Numbered from the stretch's first letter, positions 1 through 8,530 are shown. The stretch is 64,000 bases of DNA from Planosporangium mesophilum (GCF_016863255.1 NZ_BOON01000047.1:1-64000), one strand, 5' to 3'. Notes: a model not told the origin generated them from the sequence alone. A program made the numbers and translations.

Positions 1-177
1 ACGACGGCCGTGGCAACGGCGTACGCCGTCAGGTCGCCACCACGATGCTGCGGTGGCGTCCGCGCACGAGGACGCCGACGGCCATATCTGGCTGTAGCCC
101 GGCCGCACACGGTTTAGACAGGTGAGCCGAACGCATGCGTGCAACGATGATCGGCATGTCGACTCCACGAAAGGGCA
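1..177. other. No supportable gene; probable mobile-element remnant
   Basis: Two overlapping plus frames are open across the window edge (one stops at 95-97), but neither resembles a family I recognise, and the edge prevents choosing between them. Together with the truncated integrase 350 bases further on, this is most simply residual DNA of an element that once entered at the neighbouring tRNA-Thr. That is inference. Confidence 0.3.
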
Positions 178-531
178 ATGCCGCGTAGGCGCCCCGCACA
201 ACTGCGTGCCGACTCCATCTACCGCCGACCGCTTGACGGGTCGACCTCTGTCATCTCCGGGCTCTCGGCCCGCGGCTTGAAAGCGATCGCCTACCTCGAA
301 CGTACCCGCCTCTGGAACCAGGCCGTGTTCGATGCACTGCGGACTTGGTCATGGTTCGTGCGCCACCCCTGGCATCGTTTGTGGGACCCGACTGCCGGCT
401 GTGGGGTGATGGAGTGCTGTCCGAATCCGCCGGAACTGCGCTGGATCCTGGACGTCGCCGTTGCCGTCCTGCCGCCGACGGACGCCCGAACCCTCCGGAA
501 GCAGATCGCAGCCCTCGATGAGCTGTGGTGA
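178..531 (+). CDS. Conserved hypothetical protein, 117 aa
   Basis: No function is known to me. From about residue 38 the protein has the look of a small actinobacterial family I recall only as hypothetical: an aromatic segment (YLERTRLWNQ), then HPWHRLWDPTAGCG, then ECCPNPPELR, and a helical end ALDELW. The tryptophans and the three cysteines near residues 90-96 could suggest metal or redox chemistry, but that is inference. The N-terminal 35 residues are basic and less family-like, so the true start could be an internal codon; I kept the first ATG, which has AAGGG just before it. Base composition is less GC-rich than the genes beyond the tRNA, as expected for acquired DNA. It ends with TGA directly against, and in the same frame as, an integrase tail. 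Confidence 0.55.
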   Translation: MPRRRPAQLRADSIYRRPLDGSTSVISGLSARGLKAIAYLERTRLWNQAVFDALRTWSWFVRHPWHRLWDPTAGCGVMECCPNPPELRWILDVAVAVLPPTDARTLRKQIAALDELW

Positions 532-654
532 CACGCCGAGATCCTGGGTCACTCGCAGATCAGCGTCACCCTCAACACCTACGCCCACGTGGCTCCGGAG
601 ATCGCCCGGGACGCCGCCGACCGGATCGAGGGCGCGCTGTGGGACGAGGCGTGA
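532..654 (+). pseudogene. C-terminal remnant of a tyrosine (phage-type) integrase
   Basis: After the TGA of the preceding gene the same frame stays open for 40 codons and reads ILGHSQISVTLNTYAHVAPE followed by a helical end. This is the classic C-terminus of tyrosine recombinases: the LGHxxxxxTxxxY block containing the second catalytic His (box II) and the nucleophilic Tyr. The whole N-terminal DNA-binding domain and the first catalytic Arg are absent, so it cannot be functional. The frame ends about 95 bases from the 3' end of tRNA-Thr, the usual place for the integrase of a tRNA-targeted integrative element. I read this as a deletion scar of such an element. Confidence 0.8.
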
Positions 655-696
655 TGGCTGCCCGGTTGGCTGCTTCTGCCCGTTCGATCATGAAAG

Positions 697-739
697 AGGC
701 CCAGGTCAAGATCCCTGATCAGGGTCCTGGCCTGGGCCT
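697..739 (-). terminator. Hairpin terminator downstream of tRNA-Thr
   Basis: Near-perfect inverted repeat: outer arms AGGCCCAGG and CCTGGGCCT, inner arms ATCCCTGAT and ATCAGGGT, with a small mismatched interior. Read on the minus strand it follows the tRNA 3' end by 8 bases and is followed by a short T-rich run (CTTTCATG), as expected of an intrinsic terminator. Confidence 0.7.
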
Positions 740-747
740 CCGGGTGG

Positions 748-820
748 AGCCGCCTGACAGAATCGAACTGTCGACCTACGCATTACGAGTGCGTCGCTCT
801 GCCAACTGAGCTAAGGCGGC
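748..820 (-). tRNA. tRNA-Thr (anticodon CGT)
   Basis: On the minus strand the sequence folds into a full cloverleaf. The acceptor arm GCCGCCT pairs with AGGCGGC; the D arm has GCTC/GAGC; the anticodon arm ACGCA/TGCGT encloses loop CTCGTAA; the T arm GACAG/CTGTC encloses TTCGATT. Anticodon CGT reads ACG (Thr). The discriminator base is T and CCA is not encoded. Upstream on the minus strand, TACACT sits 11 bases before the mature 5' end and could be the -10 box. The 3' half is a typical attB for integrative elements, consistent with the integrase tail beside it. Confidence 0.95.
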
Positions 821-907
821 AACGGTACGCAAGTGTACGCGACGGATCGCGCGGACGTGCGAGGGGTTTAGGGACACGCCGGCCATCGATCGCCGTCATC
901 GACCCGG

Positions 908-913
908 TAACGT
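908..913 (+). promoter_or_regulatory. -10 box TAACGT for a leaderless start at 921
   Basis: TAACGT ends 7 bases before GTG 921, and no Shine-Dalgarno lies between. This is the layout of leaderless actinobacterial genes, where transcription begins at the start codon. Confidence 0.55.
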
Positions 914-920
914 CCGGCGG

Positions 921-2708
921 GTGGATCCCGACAAGACCCCCCGCGCCCCCGGGGAGCTCACCGCCGACCCCGGTGACCCGAGCCCGATCGAGCCCGAACT
1001 GGCGCCGCTGCCACCCGTTGACGATGCCCACCCCCGCCCCACCTCCATACGGCCAGAGCAGCTCGGATTCACGCCGCGCCGCGGGGTGCCCTGGCTGAGC
1101 CCGGTGCTGCTGGCGGGCACCGCGGTTCGGGTCGTCATGGCCGGCCTGTTCGGCGCCTACCTCGACAAACGCGAGTTGCAGAACGCGCTCCAGTCCACCT
1201 GCTTCGACGAGCACGCCGACGGTACCGACGACGGCGAGCTGTGGCTGGACTACGTGGCCGACCTGGGCGACGGCTTCAACGCGACCTACTCGGTCGCGTA
1301 CCTGCTGGCTCAACCCCGGCTCACGGTCGACGGGGAGGAGCTGCCCCGCGGTCGGGTGCTGGTCATGGGCGGCGACCAGGTCTACCCGACGGCGAGCTGG
1401 CAGCAGTACGAGGACCGGTTCAAGGGCCCGTACGAGGCTGCGCTCCCCCGCCCCCCGCTCGACGGCGACCGGCCGACCATGTACGCCCTGCCCGGCAACC
1501 ACGACTGGTACGACGGATTGACCGCCTTCCTCCGCCTGTTCGCCAGGGGGCAGGGGGAGATGGGCGGCTGGCGGACCCGCCAGACCCGGTCGTACTTCGC
1601 GATCGAGCTGCCACACCGGTGGTGGCTGTTCGCGATCGACGCGCAGCTGGACGCGTACATCGACGATCCCCAGCTGCGGTACTTCCGGCAGGCGGCCGAG
1701 GGGCTGCGCCCCGGCGATCGGGTGATCCTGTGCCCACCCAACCCGACCTGGGTCGAGGCCACCCGCGACCGGCAGGCCTACGACACGGTCGACTACTTCA
1801 TCCGTACCGTCATCGCCCCGACCGGCGCGCAGGTGCGCGTGATGCTCTCCGGCGATCTGCACCACTACGCGCGTTACAGCCACGCCGACCGCGAGTTGAT
1901 CACGTGCGGGGGCGGCGGCGCCTACCTGTACGGCACGCACCGGCTGCCCGAACGGCTCGACGTGCCACCGAAGGCGACCATCGTGCGCAAGAAGAGCGCC
2001 AGCGAGGAGTACCGGCTGGCCGCGACGTACCCGTCGAAGAGCCGTTCGCGGTGGCTAGCCGCCGGGGTCTTCGGCCGCCTGCCCTGGCGCAACCCCGGCT
2101 TCGCCGGCCTGCTCGGGACGGTCCAGCTCCTGCTCATGTTCGCGCTCGCCGGGGCGGCCCAGCGCCTCACCGGTCCGGAACGCCACCTGTTCACCGTCCC
2201 GGTCGCCGTGATGGCCCTCGTCATCCTGGGGGCCGCCATCGGATTCTCGATGCCAGCGACGGCAGGAACCAGGCGCTGGAAACACTGGGGCCTCGGTGCG
2301 CTGCACGGCGCGGTGCAGATCGGACTGGGTGCCCTGGGTACGTGGGCCTGGTCGCAGCTGCCGGTCGACGATCTGCCGTGGCCGTACCCGGCGATCCTCG
2401 CGGTACTGATCTACCTGCCGATTCTCGGGCTGCTCGCCAGCCAGGTCGTGGCCGCATACCTGCTGGTGGCCAGCCTGTTCGACGTCAACTTCAACGAACT
2501 GTTCGCGGCCCAGGGCATCGTCGACCACAAGTCGTTCCTGCGGCTGCACCTGGACCGGGACGGGACGCTGACGATCTATCCGATCGCGGTCGACCGGGTC
2601 GGCCGCCGGTGGAGTGCGGCCCCGGACGCGCCGGCGCACCGGCCGTGGATCGAGCCGACCCGCCCGCTGACCGTCCGCCTCGCGGAGGAGCCGATCCGGC
2701 TGAGCTGA
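921..2708 (+). CDS. Membrane-anchored metallophosphoesterase, 595 aa
   Basis: A calcineurin-like phosphoesterase joined to a C-terminal membrane domain. Metal-binding motifs appear in order: GGDQ (Asp152), GNHD (192-195) and SGDLHHY (311-316), the last replacing the usual GHxH. A canonical first DxH is not obvious; 'LDYVADLGDG' near residues 110-119 probably supplies those ligands. A hydrophobic stretch (VLLAGTAVRVVMAGLFGAYL) near residues 60-78 and four or five segments between about 395 and 525 would anchor it. The phosphatase domain may face the cytoplasm or the outside; I cannot tell. The substrate is unknown (phosphoester, nucleotide or lipid phosphate). It is monocistronic: the next gene converges 13 bases away. 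GTG 921 is supported by the -10 box 7 bases upstream. Confidence 0.75.
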   Translation: MDPDKTPRAPGELTADPGDPSPIEPELAPLPPVDDAHPRPTSIRPEQLGFTPRRGVPWLSPVLLAGTAVRVVMAGLFGAYLDKRELQNALQSTCFDEHADGTDDGELWLDYVADLGDGFNATYSVAYLLAQPRLTVDGEELPRGRVLVMGGDQVYPTASWQQYEDRFKGPYEAALPRPPLDGDRPTMYALPGNHDWYDGLTAFLRLFARGQGEMGGWRTRQTRSYFAIELPHRWWLFAIDAQLDAYIDDPQLRYFRQAAEGLRPGDRVILCPPNPTWVEATRDRQAYDTVDYFIRTVIAPTGAQVRVMLSGDLHHYARYSHADRELITCGGGGAYLYGTHRLPERLDVPPKATIVRKKSASEEYRLAATYPSKSRSRWLAAGVFGRLPWRNPGFAGLLGTVQLLLMFALAGAAQRLTGPERHLFTVPVAVMALVILGAAIGFSMPATAGTRRWKHWGLGALHGAVQIGLGALGTWAWSQLPVDDLPWPYPAILAVLIYLPILGLLASQVVAAYLLVASLFDVNFNELFAAQGIVDHKSFLRLHLDRDGTLTIYPIAVDRVGRRWSAAPDAPAHRPWIEPTRPLTVRLAEEPIRLS

Positions 2709-2721
2709 CGAGGCCGCGAGA

Positions 2722-3555
2722 TCATCCGTAGCGCTGGTCGTGCGCCTTACGCGGGCCGCACACCGAGGCGCGGCTGCACGAGCAGCGCGAGCCGTCCGAG
2801 TCCAGGCGTACGACCACCGAGTCGCCGGGCACGCTGTGCCCGACGACCCGCCCTTCACCCTCCGGCGTGGACACCCGGGCGCCCACCTGCGGCGCGCTGG
2901 CGTGGAACTGCTGGTACAGCGGGTGCTCGTACTTCAGGCAGCACATCAGCCGCCCGCACGCCCCGGAGATGCGCAGCGGGTTGAGCGGGAGGTCCTGGTC
3001 CTTGGCCATCCGGATGGTGACCGGCTCGAAATCGGTCAGGAACGTCGCGCAGCACAGGTCGCGCCCGCACGAGCCGATCCCACCCTGTACCCGCGCGGAG
3101 TCCCGTGCCGACAGTTGGCGCAGCTCCACCCGGCAGTGCAGGGTCGCACCGAGGTCGCGTACCAGTGACCGGAAGTCGACCCGGTGCGGTGCGGTGAAGT
3201 AGATAGTCGTACGCGGACCCTGACCGCCCGGGTCGAGGACATGGTCGACGGCGACCACCTTCATCGGAAGCCCGTGCTCGCGGATCAGCTTCTTGGCCGC
3301 CACCTTGGCCTCGGCCTTGCGCTTGCGCAGCAGCTCGTCGCGGCGCAGGTCCTCGTCGCCGGCCGGCCCGACCAGCTTCGGGAATCCATCGGTGTCCTCG
3401 GACACCCACTGAGCTGCCCACACGCACTCGGCGACCTCGGAGCCGTCGTCGGTGGGGACGAGCACCCGGTCACCGACCTGCGGCGAGAAGCCCGCGGGGT
3501 CGAAGTAGTACAGGCGGCCGTACCGGTTGAAGCTCACCGCGCACAGCATGCCCAT
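2722..3555 (-). CDS. PSP1-domain protein of the RicT/YaaT family, 277 aa
   Basis: The cysteine-rich PSP1 core is clear: GxxCGRDLCCATFL, then GACGRLMCCLKYEHPLY, preceded by an RVDFRSLVRDL segment. The protein starts MGMLCAVSF, as family members do, so I chose ATG 3555 over a codon 42 bases upstream. In Bacillus, RicT (YaaT) joins RicA and RicF in an Fe-S complex that helps RNase Y process mRNA and affects phosphorelay signalling; the actinobacterial role is not established. In many bacteria the gene sits with tmk and holB, as it does here apart from three inserted genes. An extra Cys pair near the C-terminus (SRCSCSRASVCGPRK) is notable and resembles a further small metal site. Expression looks leaderless. 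Confidence 0.9.
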   Translation of the reverse strand: MGMLCAVSFNRYGRLYYFDPAGFSPQVGDRVLVPTDDGSEVAECVWAAQWVSEDTDGFPKLVGPAGDEDLRRDELLRKRKAEAKVAAKKLIREHGLPMKVVAVDHVLDPGGQGPRTTIYFTAPHRVDFRSLVRDLGATLHCRVELRQLSARDSARVQGGIGSCGRDLCCATFLTDFEPVTIRMAKDQDLPLNPLRISGACGRLMCCLKYEHPLYQQFHASAPQVGARVSTPEGEGRVVGHSVPGDSVVVRLDSDGSRCSCSRASVCGPRKAHDQRYG

Positions 3556-3561
3556 GGCCCC

Positions 3562-3567
3562 ACCATA
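3562..3567 (-). promoter_or_regulatory. -10 box TATGGT for a leaderless start at 3555
   Basis: On the minus strand TATGGT is followed by six bases and then ATG 3555. It gives the PSP1 gene its own promoter in the 45-base gap behind the WXG-like gene. Confidence 0.55.
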
Positions 3568-3600
3568 CTGACGCGGTCCGTCCCGGACCAACGGCACGGT

Positions 3601-4257
3601 CTACAGGGGCAGTCGAGCCTGGACGGCCGGGGACGCGGTGGGCGCGGGTGGCCGGTAGGGCACCTCGTCGAGCCGGCCCGCCCACCGCTGGACGACCGCC
3701 GACCCGCACGAGTCCACCTCGGCCGCAGCGGTCAGGATCCGGGCGGCCAGGGTCGCCGCGGCGACGGCGTCGCCACTCGTGTGCAGCCGTACCGCCTCTG
3801 CCGAGCCGAGGGCGTCGGCGACGGCGCGCGCCATTGCGCGCCGTGACCGGTCCAGCCACTCGGCCACGTCCTCGAGGTACGCCGCGGTGGCCCGCAACCG
3901 GCCGAGCAGGCTCGTCTCGTCGGGGTCGCCGGTCTCTCCCAGGAACCGGACCACGCTCTGCCGCTGGGCTTCGAACCCCGCGCCGGCGGCGCCCTCCCAC
4001 CCGGTCGGCGTGCCGAGTTGGTCGCGCTGCTGCTCGTACGCCTCGGCGGTGCGGTGGAGGTCGGCGGCGGTATCGCGCAACGGGTCCGAGCGCCAGGTGG
4101 AGACCGCCTCCAACAGGTCGGACGGCAGTGCGCCCAGCCGCCGCAGCAGTTCGGTGGCCGGATGGTCGGCGGGCAGCCCCTGCGCCGTCAGGACGGCGTC
4201 GACCCGCCCGAGCAGGTCGGCCCCTGGTGAGTTGAGACGGTCGAGCGCGTCGCTCAC
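3601..4257 (-). CDS. WXG100-like (T7SS substrate-type) helical protein, 218 aa
   Basis: Function unknown. The protein is almost entirely predicted helix and carries a WXG-type turn, GWEGAAGAGF (Trp87-Gly89), between two long helical segments. This is the hallmark of ESX/type VII secretion substrates and their relatives. It has no signal peptide or membrane span. At 218 aa it is longer than a classical 100-residue EsxA/B, with a proline-rich end (PPAPTASPAVQ). Its start overlaps the stop of the gene upstream by 4 bases, so it is co-translated with another small helical protein and, further up, a YbaB-like protein. Inference: partner or chaperone pair for the type VII system whose core genes lie at 45-52 kb. 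Confidence 0.55.
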   Translation of the reverse strand: MSDALDRLNSPGADLLGRVDAVLTAQGLPADHPATELLRRLGALPSDLLEAVSTWRSDPLRDTAADLHRTAEAYEQQRDQLGTPTGWEGAAGAGFEAQRQSVVRFLGETGDPDETSLLGRLRATAAYLEDVAEWLDRSRRAMARAVADALGSAEAVRLHTSGDAVAAATLAARILTAAAEVDSCGSAVVQRWAGRLDEVPYRPPAPTASPAVQARLPL

Positions 4258-4556
4258 CGGGTCTCCCGCTGCCGCACCCAGGCGGCGTCGTCGGCCGCGG
4301 CGTAGCCGGAGGCGGCCCGGTTGACGGCGTCGGCCAGGGTGGACAGCCGCGCGCCGTGCCCCGCCGCCTCCCGCGCGCGGGCGTCGAGGGCCACCGCGTA
4401 GTCGCGGTGCAGCCGCCGGCCGAGTGACCCCAGGCGGCCGGCGGTCGCCACGCCGAACACCCCGGCGTCCAGCTCGTGCCCTGGCAACGCCGCCGCCACG
4501 GCGGTCGTCTCGGTTCCCGCCGCACTCAGACGAGCGGCGATGTCACCCAGCGCCAT
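4254..4556 (-). CDS. Small helical WXG100-like protein, 100 aa
   Basis: About 100 residues, alanine-rich and helical throughout, with no signal peptide: the size and build of a WXG100 protein. A strict WxG tripeptide is missing; the turn would lie near ELDAGVFGVA. The start at 4556 is preceded by a strong ribosome site (CCTAGGAGGGAAG); a longer in-frame extension to 4688 would overlap the upstream gene and is rejected. It overlaps the following 218-aa gene by 4 bases and follows the YbaB-like gene by 8. Paired small helical proteins of this kind usually form a heterodimer, which is likely here but inferred. Confidence 0.5.
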   Translation of the reverse strand: MALGDIAARLSAAGTETTAVAAALPGHELDAGVFGVATAGRLGSLGRRLHRDYAVALDARAREAAGHGARLSTLADAVNRAASGYAAADDAAWVRQRETR

Positions 4557-4564
4557 CTTCCCTC

Positions 4565-4879
4565 CTAGGTGAGCGGCCGGTATTCGCCAAACGTCTCGGC
4601 GTGCAGCTTCTGGCGTGCCCAGGCGGCGGCGTCGGCGGCCGCGACGACCGCGTCCCGGACGGCTCGCGACAGCTCCGCGTCGGTACACGCCTTGCCCTGG
4701 ATCCGCACGTCGCGGACGGTGCCGTCGGCGGTCACGACCACCTCGACCAGGCCGTCGGGCGAGCGGACGGTCACTTCGACGCCCCGGGCCGCCCGGTCAA
4801 GCTCGGCGAGCCGCGCCTCGATGCGCTGGTAGCGCTCGACCGCCTCGTCGATCCACGCTTCGTCGATCTCCCGACCCAT
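4565..4879 (-). CDS. YbaB/EbfC-family protein, 104 aa
   Basis: The size and pattern match YbaB/EbfC proteins, which form small dimers and bind DNA. The N-terminal helix (DEAVERYQRIEARLAELDRAAR) is followed by the family's beta core (VEVTVRSPDGLVEVVVTADG, then VRDVRI) and a C-terminal helix. Canonical ybaB lies with dnaX and recR. This copy instead heads an operon of WXG100-like genes, and actinobacteria carry many such divergent YbaB proteins beside type VII substrate genes. I read it as this T7SS-associated type, not the nucleoid protein itself. The ribosome site GGGAGGG lies 9 bases before ATG 4879. A DnaA box is in the upstream region. Confidence 0.75.
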   Translation of the reverse strand: MGREIDEAWIDEAVERYQRIEARLAELDRAARGVEVTVRSPDGLVEVVVTADGTVRDVRIQGKACTDAELSRAVRDAVVAAADAAAWARQKLHAETFGEYRPLT

Positions 4880-4945
4880 TCGGCAGCCCTCCCGTGCGGG
4901 AACTTACGGCACCGCGCGGTAACCGGGGAATGACAAATTGCCGTC

Positions 4946-4954
4946 TGTGGATAA
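4946..4954 (-). promoter_or_regulatory. Consensus DnaA box TTATCCACA
   Basis: The plus strand reads TGTGGATAA, a perfect match to TTATNCACA on the minus strand. It sits in the 121-base gap between holB and the YbaB-like gene. It is single, so not an origin; it could regulate the gene or titrate DnaA. Confidence 0.6.
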
Positions 4955-5000
4955 CTCTCCTGCGCGATTGGGTGAGGCGCGGTTCAGGTGGTGGGTGGGC

Positions 5001-6194
5001 TCAACCGCGCCACAGTTCGAGCATCATCGCCTCCACGGCGATGCGCGGCTTGACGTTGGTCTCGATCGCGGTCCGGCAGGCGAGTACGGCCTCCAGCCGG
5101 CGCAGCGTGCTCTCCGGGCTCCACCGCTGCGCCGCCGCCTCGGCCAGTTCGGCGGTGTCGGCGTGGACCGGCGCGATCGGAGCCTCGAAGGAACGGGCCA
5201 GCACGTCCCGGTAGAAGCCGGCCAGGTCGACCAGTGCCCGGTCGAGCGCGTCCCGCTGCGACCGGGTCGCCCGCAGCTTCTGCCGCTTCTCCAGGTCCTT
5301 CAACTGCCCGGCCACGCCGCGCGCGGCTCCCGCCGCTCCCCTGCCCGTGCCGCCCGCGCCGAGCGCGGTCTCCAGCGCGGTCCGCTCGGAGCTGTCCACC
5401 TCGGACACGGCAGCCGCCGCCTCCGCCTCGGCGGCCTCGATCAGCGCGTTGGCCGCGTCGAAGCAGGCGCCGACGCCGGTCAGCCGGCGCGGCACGGCGA
5501 GTACGGCCTCGCGGCGCGACCGCGCCTGCGGGTCGCTGGCCAGCCGCCGGGCGCGGCCGACGTGCCCCTGGGCCGCGGCCGCCGCCCAGGCCGCCGTCGC
5601 GTCGTCGGTACCGTCACGCCGGCGCAGCACCGCGGCGACCGCCTCGGCCGGGGGCTGGCGCAGCGTGACCACCCGGCACCGGGAGCGGATCGTCACCGAG
5701 ATGTCGTCGGGGTGCGTGGACGGCGTACAGAGTAGGAAGACGGTACGCGGCGTCGGCTCCTCGACCGCCTTGAGCAGCGCGTTGCTGGCCTTCTCGCTGA
5801 GCCGGTCGGCGTCCTCGATCAGCACGATCTGCCAGCGGCCCTGGCTGGGTGCGCCGGCCGCCCGCAGTACCAGTTCCCGCATCTCGTCGACCTTGATGGT
5901 CAGCCCATCGGGTACCACGAACCGCACGTCCGCGTGGGTGCCGCCGAGCGTGGTGTGGCAGGCCTGGCAGGTGCCGCACCCACCGTCCGGGCACTGGAGC
6001 GCCGCGGCGAACGCGCGGGCCGCCACCGAGCGCCCCGAGCCGGGCGGCCCGGTGAACAGCCAGGCGTGGGTCATCGCGGCCCCGTCGACGGGGGTACCGG
6101 CGACCAGCGACCCCGCGGCGGCGGCCGCCCGCGCCAGGGTGGTGACCGCCTCGTCCTGGCCCACCAGAGTGTCGAAGACGGCGGGAACGGTCAC
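5001..6194 (-). CDS. holB: DNA polymerase III subunit delta'
   Basis: Delta' is part of the clamp-loader complex of the replicative polymerase. The N-terminal AAA+ module begins [17 protein letters not shown]. The P-loop is degenerate (GPPGSGRS, Arg in place of the catalytic Lys), normal for delta', which does not hydrolyse ATP. A four-cysteine zinc module (C-x4-C-x2-C-x2-C) follows, then the DEMREL segment, the Asp-box [21 protein letters not shown] and the SRC arginine finger (IRSRCRVV). The length of 397 aa is usual for actinobacteria. Its start overlaps the tmk stop by 4 bases, so both are translated from one message. The product acts at the replication fork in the cytoplasm. Confidence 0.95.
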   Translation of the reverse strand: MTVPAVFDTLVGQDEAVTTLARAAAAAGSLVAGTPVDGAAMTHAWLFTGPPGSGRSVAARAFAAALQCPDGGCGTCQACHTTLGGTHADVRFVVPDGLTIKVDEMRELVLRAAGAPSQGRWQIVLIEDADRLSEKASNALLKAVEEPTPRTVFLLCTPSTHPDDISVTIRSRCRVVTLRQPPAEAVAAVLRRRDGTDDATAAWAAAAAQGHVGRARRLASDPQARSRREAVLAVPRRLTGVGACFDAANALIEAAEAEAAAAVSEVDSSERTALETALGAGGTGRGAAGAARGVAGQLKDLEKRQKLRATRSQRDALDRALVDLAGFYRDVLARSFEAPIAPVHADTAELAEAAAQRWSPESTLRRLEAVLACRTAIETNVKPRIAVEAMMLELWRG

Positions 6195-8530
6195 ACCGAC
6201 CGGCCCTTCAGCGGCTGGGTCGGGTCGTCGGCCGGTGCGGCGAGGCCGTCGCTGGAGCCCGTCAGCTCGGCCAACTCGGTCGTGACCGGCTCACCGTCAA
6301 CCCGCTCGCCCTCGGCCCGCTCACCCTCCGCCGGCTCGCCCTCGGCCGGCTCGGGCGGAAGCAGTTCGCCGACCCGCTCGGCGACCTCGGTCGCGATCGA
6401 CTGGGCCGGACGGCCGGCGTCGAGCACCAGGTACCGGCCGGTGTCGGCCGCGGCGAGGTCGAGGAAGGCGTACCGGACCCGCTCGTGGAACGCGTCCGAC
6501 TCGCTCTCCAGCCGGTCCGCGCCGGCACCGCGCGCGCCCACCCGGGCCAGGCCCACCTCCGGCTCGACGTCGAGCAGCACGGTCAGGTCGGGCTTGAGCC
6601 CACCGGTGGCCCAGGACGACAGCCACTGCACCTCGTCCACCGGCAGCGTCCGACCCGCACCCTGGTAGGCCAGCGACGAGTCGACGTACCGGTCGGAGAT
6701 GACCACCGCGCCCCGCGCGAGCGCCGGGCGTACCAGGGCGGCCACGTGGTGGGCCCGGTCGGCGGCGTACAGCAGCGCCTCCGCCCGCGGGGTGAGCGTG
6801 GCGGCGGCGGGCCGGTCGTGCAGCAGCAGGCCGCGGATCCGCTCGCCGATCTCGGTCGCGCCGGGCTCGCGGGTGACCACCACGTCCCGGCCCTGCGCGC
6901 GCAGCAGTTCGGCGAGGCGGCGCACCTGGGTCGACTTGCCGGCCCCCTCGCCTCCCTCGAAGACGATGAACAGGCCGCGCCGAGGCTTGGGCTCGGCCGG
7001 GCTGAGCGGCCGGCCGCGCATGGAGCCGAGGATGTCGGCGAGCAGCGGTACGCCCGGCTTGTCGTCCATCTGCCGCAGTGCGGTCAGGCCGGCGACGACC
7101 CCGAAGACGCCGGCCGCGGCCAGCAACAGTCGGGTGGTGGAGATCTGGATGGCGCCGCCGGGCAGGGCCAGTTGCCTCGACCCGCCGGCGCCGACGATCA
7201 GGCCGGAGACCGTGACCGCGAGCATCAGGACGACCCGGGTGCCGGTCTGGACCACCGCGAACGCCCGCCCGCGCACCTCGTCGTCGACCTCGCCGCCCAT
7301 CAGCGTGGTGCCCGACAGGAACGCCATGCCTGCGCCCACCCCGACCAGGAGGGTGCCGACCACGGCGACGGTCAGGTGCGGTGCGACGGCGAGCAGGCCC
7401 ACGGAGCCGGCGGCCAGCACGATCGACACGCCGAACATGCGCCGCCGGGACAGCCCGCCGACGAGCCGGGGGCCGGCCACGATCCCGACTCCGAGGCCGA
7501 CGAAGAGCATCGCGAAGAGGATGAAGAAGGTGGAGTTGCCGCCGCCGAGGGACACCGCGTACGCCTGGCCGCTGCCGACCACGACACCGCCGCCGGCGAA
7601 GGCGCCGAGGATGCCGAGCACCAGACCGCGGACGAGCGGGGTCTTGCCGACGAACGACCAGCCGTCGATGAACTCCCGGAACATCCCGGGCTTGCGCTCG
7701 GCCGTCCGGGCGCTGCGGCCGCTGATCTCCTTGATGCCCAGCAGCACGGTCAGCGCGGTGGCGAGGAAGGTCAGCGCGTTGAAGTACAGCGCGATGTCGG
7801 TGGGCGCGACCCAGGTATGGCCGATCGAGGCGTAGAACGAGGTGAGACCGGTGGTGATGCCGGCCAGCACGAGACCGGCCGCGACCGGCGTCAGCCCGTA
7901 CGTGGTGGCGAGCGTGAGCTGGTTGGCCGCCTCGAGCCGGGCCCGGGGCAGCAGGTTCGGTACCGAGGCCTCCTTGGCCGGCACCCACAGCATCGCGGCC
8001 GTCTCGATGACGAACGTGGCGATCGCCGCCCACCCGACGATCAGCTTCGCGTCGTGGGTGACGAGGCCGGCCGCCGGGATGGAGGCGAAGAAGACGAACC
8101 GGATCAGGTCGCAGACGACCATCGTGTACCGGCGGTCGAACCGGTCGGCGAGCACGCCCGCGAGCGGGCCGAGAACCAGGGCGGGCAGCAGGCGCACCGC
8201 GATGAGGGTGCTGAACGCGGCGCCCTTGGCGGCCGAGCCGCTGACGTGGCCGGCGGCGAAGGTGGAGGCGGCGAGCAGGCCCAGCCAGTCACCCAGCGAG
8301 GAGAGCCCGAGCACCGCCCATAGCCGGCGGAACGGGCGGATCCGCAGGATGGCCTTCAGCTCCGCCATACCGGACAAGTCGACCTGACTAGCGGCAGGCG
8401 AGGTCCGACCGGCCATCCCAGCCTGAGGGGACGTCGGCGACGCGGTCGGCTGCCGGCCGCTGCCGGCCGGATCTTCGGTACTGATCGGCGCACCTCCGCA
8501 CGCGGCCACCCCCGCCGGGTGGCTACTCAA
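6191..8530 (-). CDS. tmk: Fused MFS-type transporter / thymidylate kinase, 779 aa
   Basis: Residues about 55-500 form a 12-span major-facilitator permease (motif-A-like loop [13 protein letters not shown]). Residues about 515-740 are a complete dTMP kinase: P-loop [10 protein letters not shown] (Lys532), [13 protein letters not shown], and the [15 protein letters not shown] segment. The kinase makes dTDP for DNA synthesis. MFS-Tmk fusions are known from actinobacteria, but the transported substrate and the reason for the fusion are not. Residues 740-779 are low-complexity [12 protein letters not shown] repeats. The start is uncertain: TTG 8530 has TACAGT 5 bases upstream; a GTG at residue 8 or the ATG before AELKAIL (about residue 55) are alternatives. 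It is followed by holB with a 4-base overlap. Confidence 0.9.
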   Translation of the reverse strand: MSSHPAGVAACGGAPISTEDPAGSGRQPTASPTSPQAGMAGRTSPAASQVDLSGMAELKAILRIRPFRRLWAVLGLSSLGDWLGLLAASTFAAGHVSGSAAKGAAFSTLIAVRLLPALVLGPLAGVLADRFDRRYTMVVCDLIRFVFFASIPAAGLVTHDAKLIVGWAAIATFVIETAAMLWVPAKEASVPNLLPRARLEAANQLTLATTYGLTPVAAGLVLAGITTGLTSFYASIGHTWVAPTDIALYFNALTFLATALTVLLGIKEISGRSARTAERKPGMFREFIDGWSFVGKTPLVRGLVLGILGAFAGGGVVVGSGQAYAVSLGGGNSTFFILFAMLFVGLGVGIVAGPRLVGGLSRRRMFGVSIVLAAGSVGLLAVAPHLTVAVVGTLLVGVGAGMAFLSGTTLMGGEVDDEVRGRAFAVVQTGTRVVLMLAVTVSGLIVGAGGSRQLALPGGAIQISTTRLLLAAAGVFGVVAGLTALRQMDDKPGVPLLADILGSMRGRPLSPAEPKPRRGLFIVFEGGEGAGKSTQVRRLAELLRAQGRDVVVTREPGATEIGERIRGLLLHDRPAAATLTPRAEALLYAADRAHHVAALVRPALARGAVVISDRYVDSSLAYQGAGRTLPVDEVQWLSSWATGGLKPDLTVLLDVEPEVGLARVGARGAGADRLESESDAFHERVRYAFLDLAAADTGRYLVLDAGRPAQSIATEVAERVGELLPPEPAEGEPAEGERAEGERVDGEPVTTELAELTGSSDGLAAPADDPTQPLKGRSV

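Noticed and set aside
2-97. C-terminus of a gene entering at the left edge (ends at 95-97)
   Set aside because: An adjacent frame is equally open and neither shows a motif, so no call is possible from the visible part.
783-1940. Minus-strand frame running from the phosphoesterase gene into tRNA-Thr
   Set aside because: It ends within the tRNA and has no domain; it is an antisense shadow.
4880-5000. Origin of replication around the DnaA box
   Set aside because: Only one box, no AT-rich unwinding region, and no dnaA, dnaN or rpmH nearby.
5001-6194. holB as a pseudogene because its P-loop lacks Lys
   Set aside because: The delta' subunit does not hydrolyse ATP and often has a degenerate P-loop; the zinc module and SRC finger are intact.
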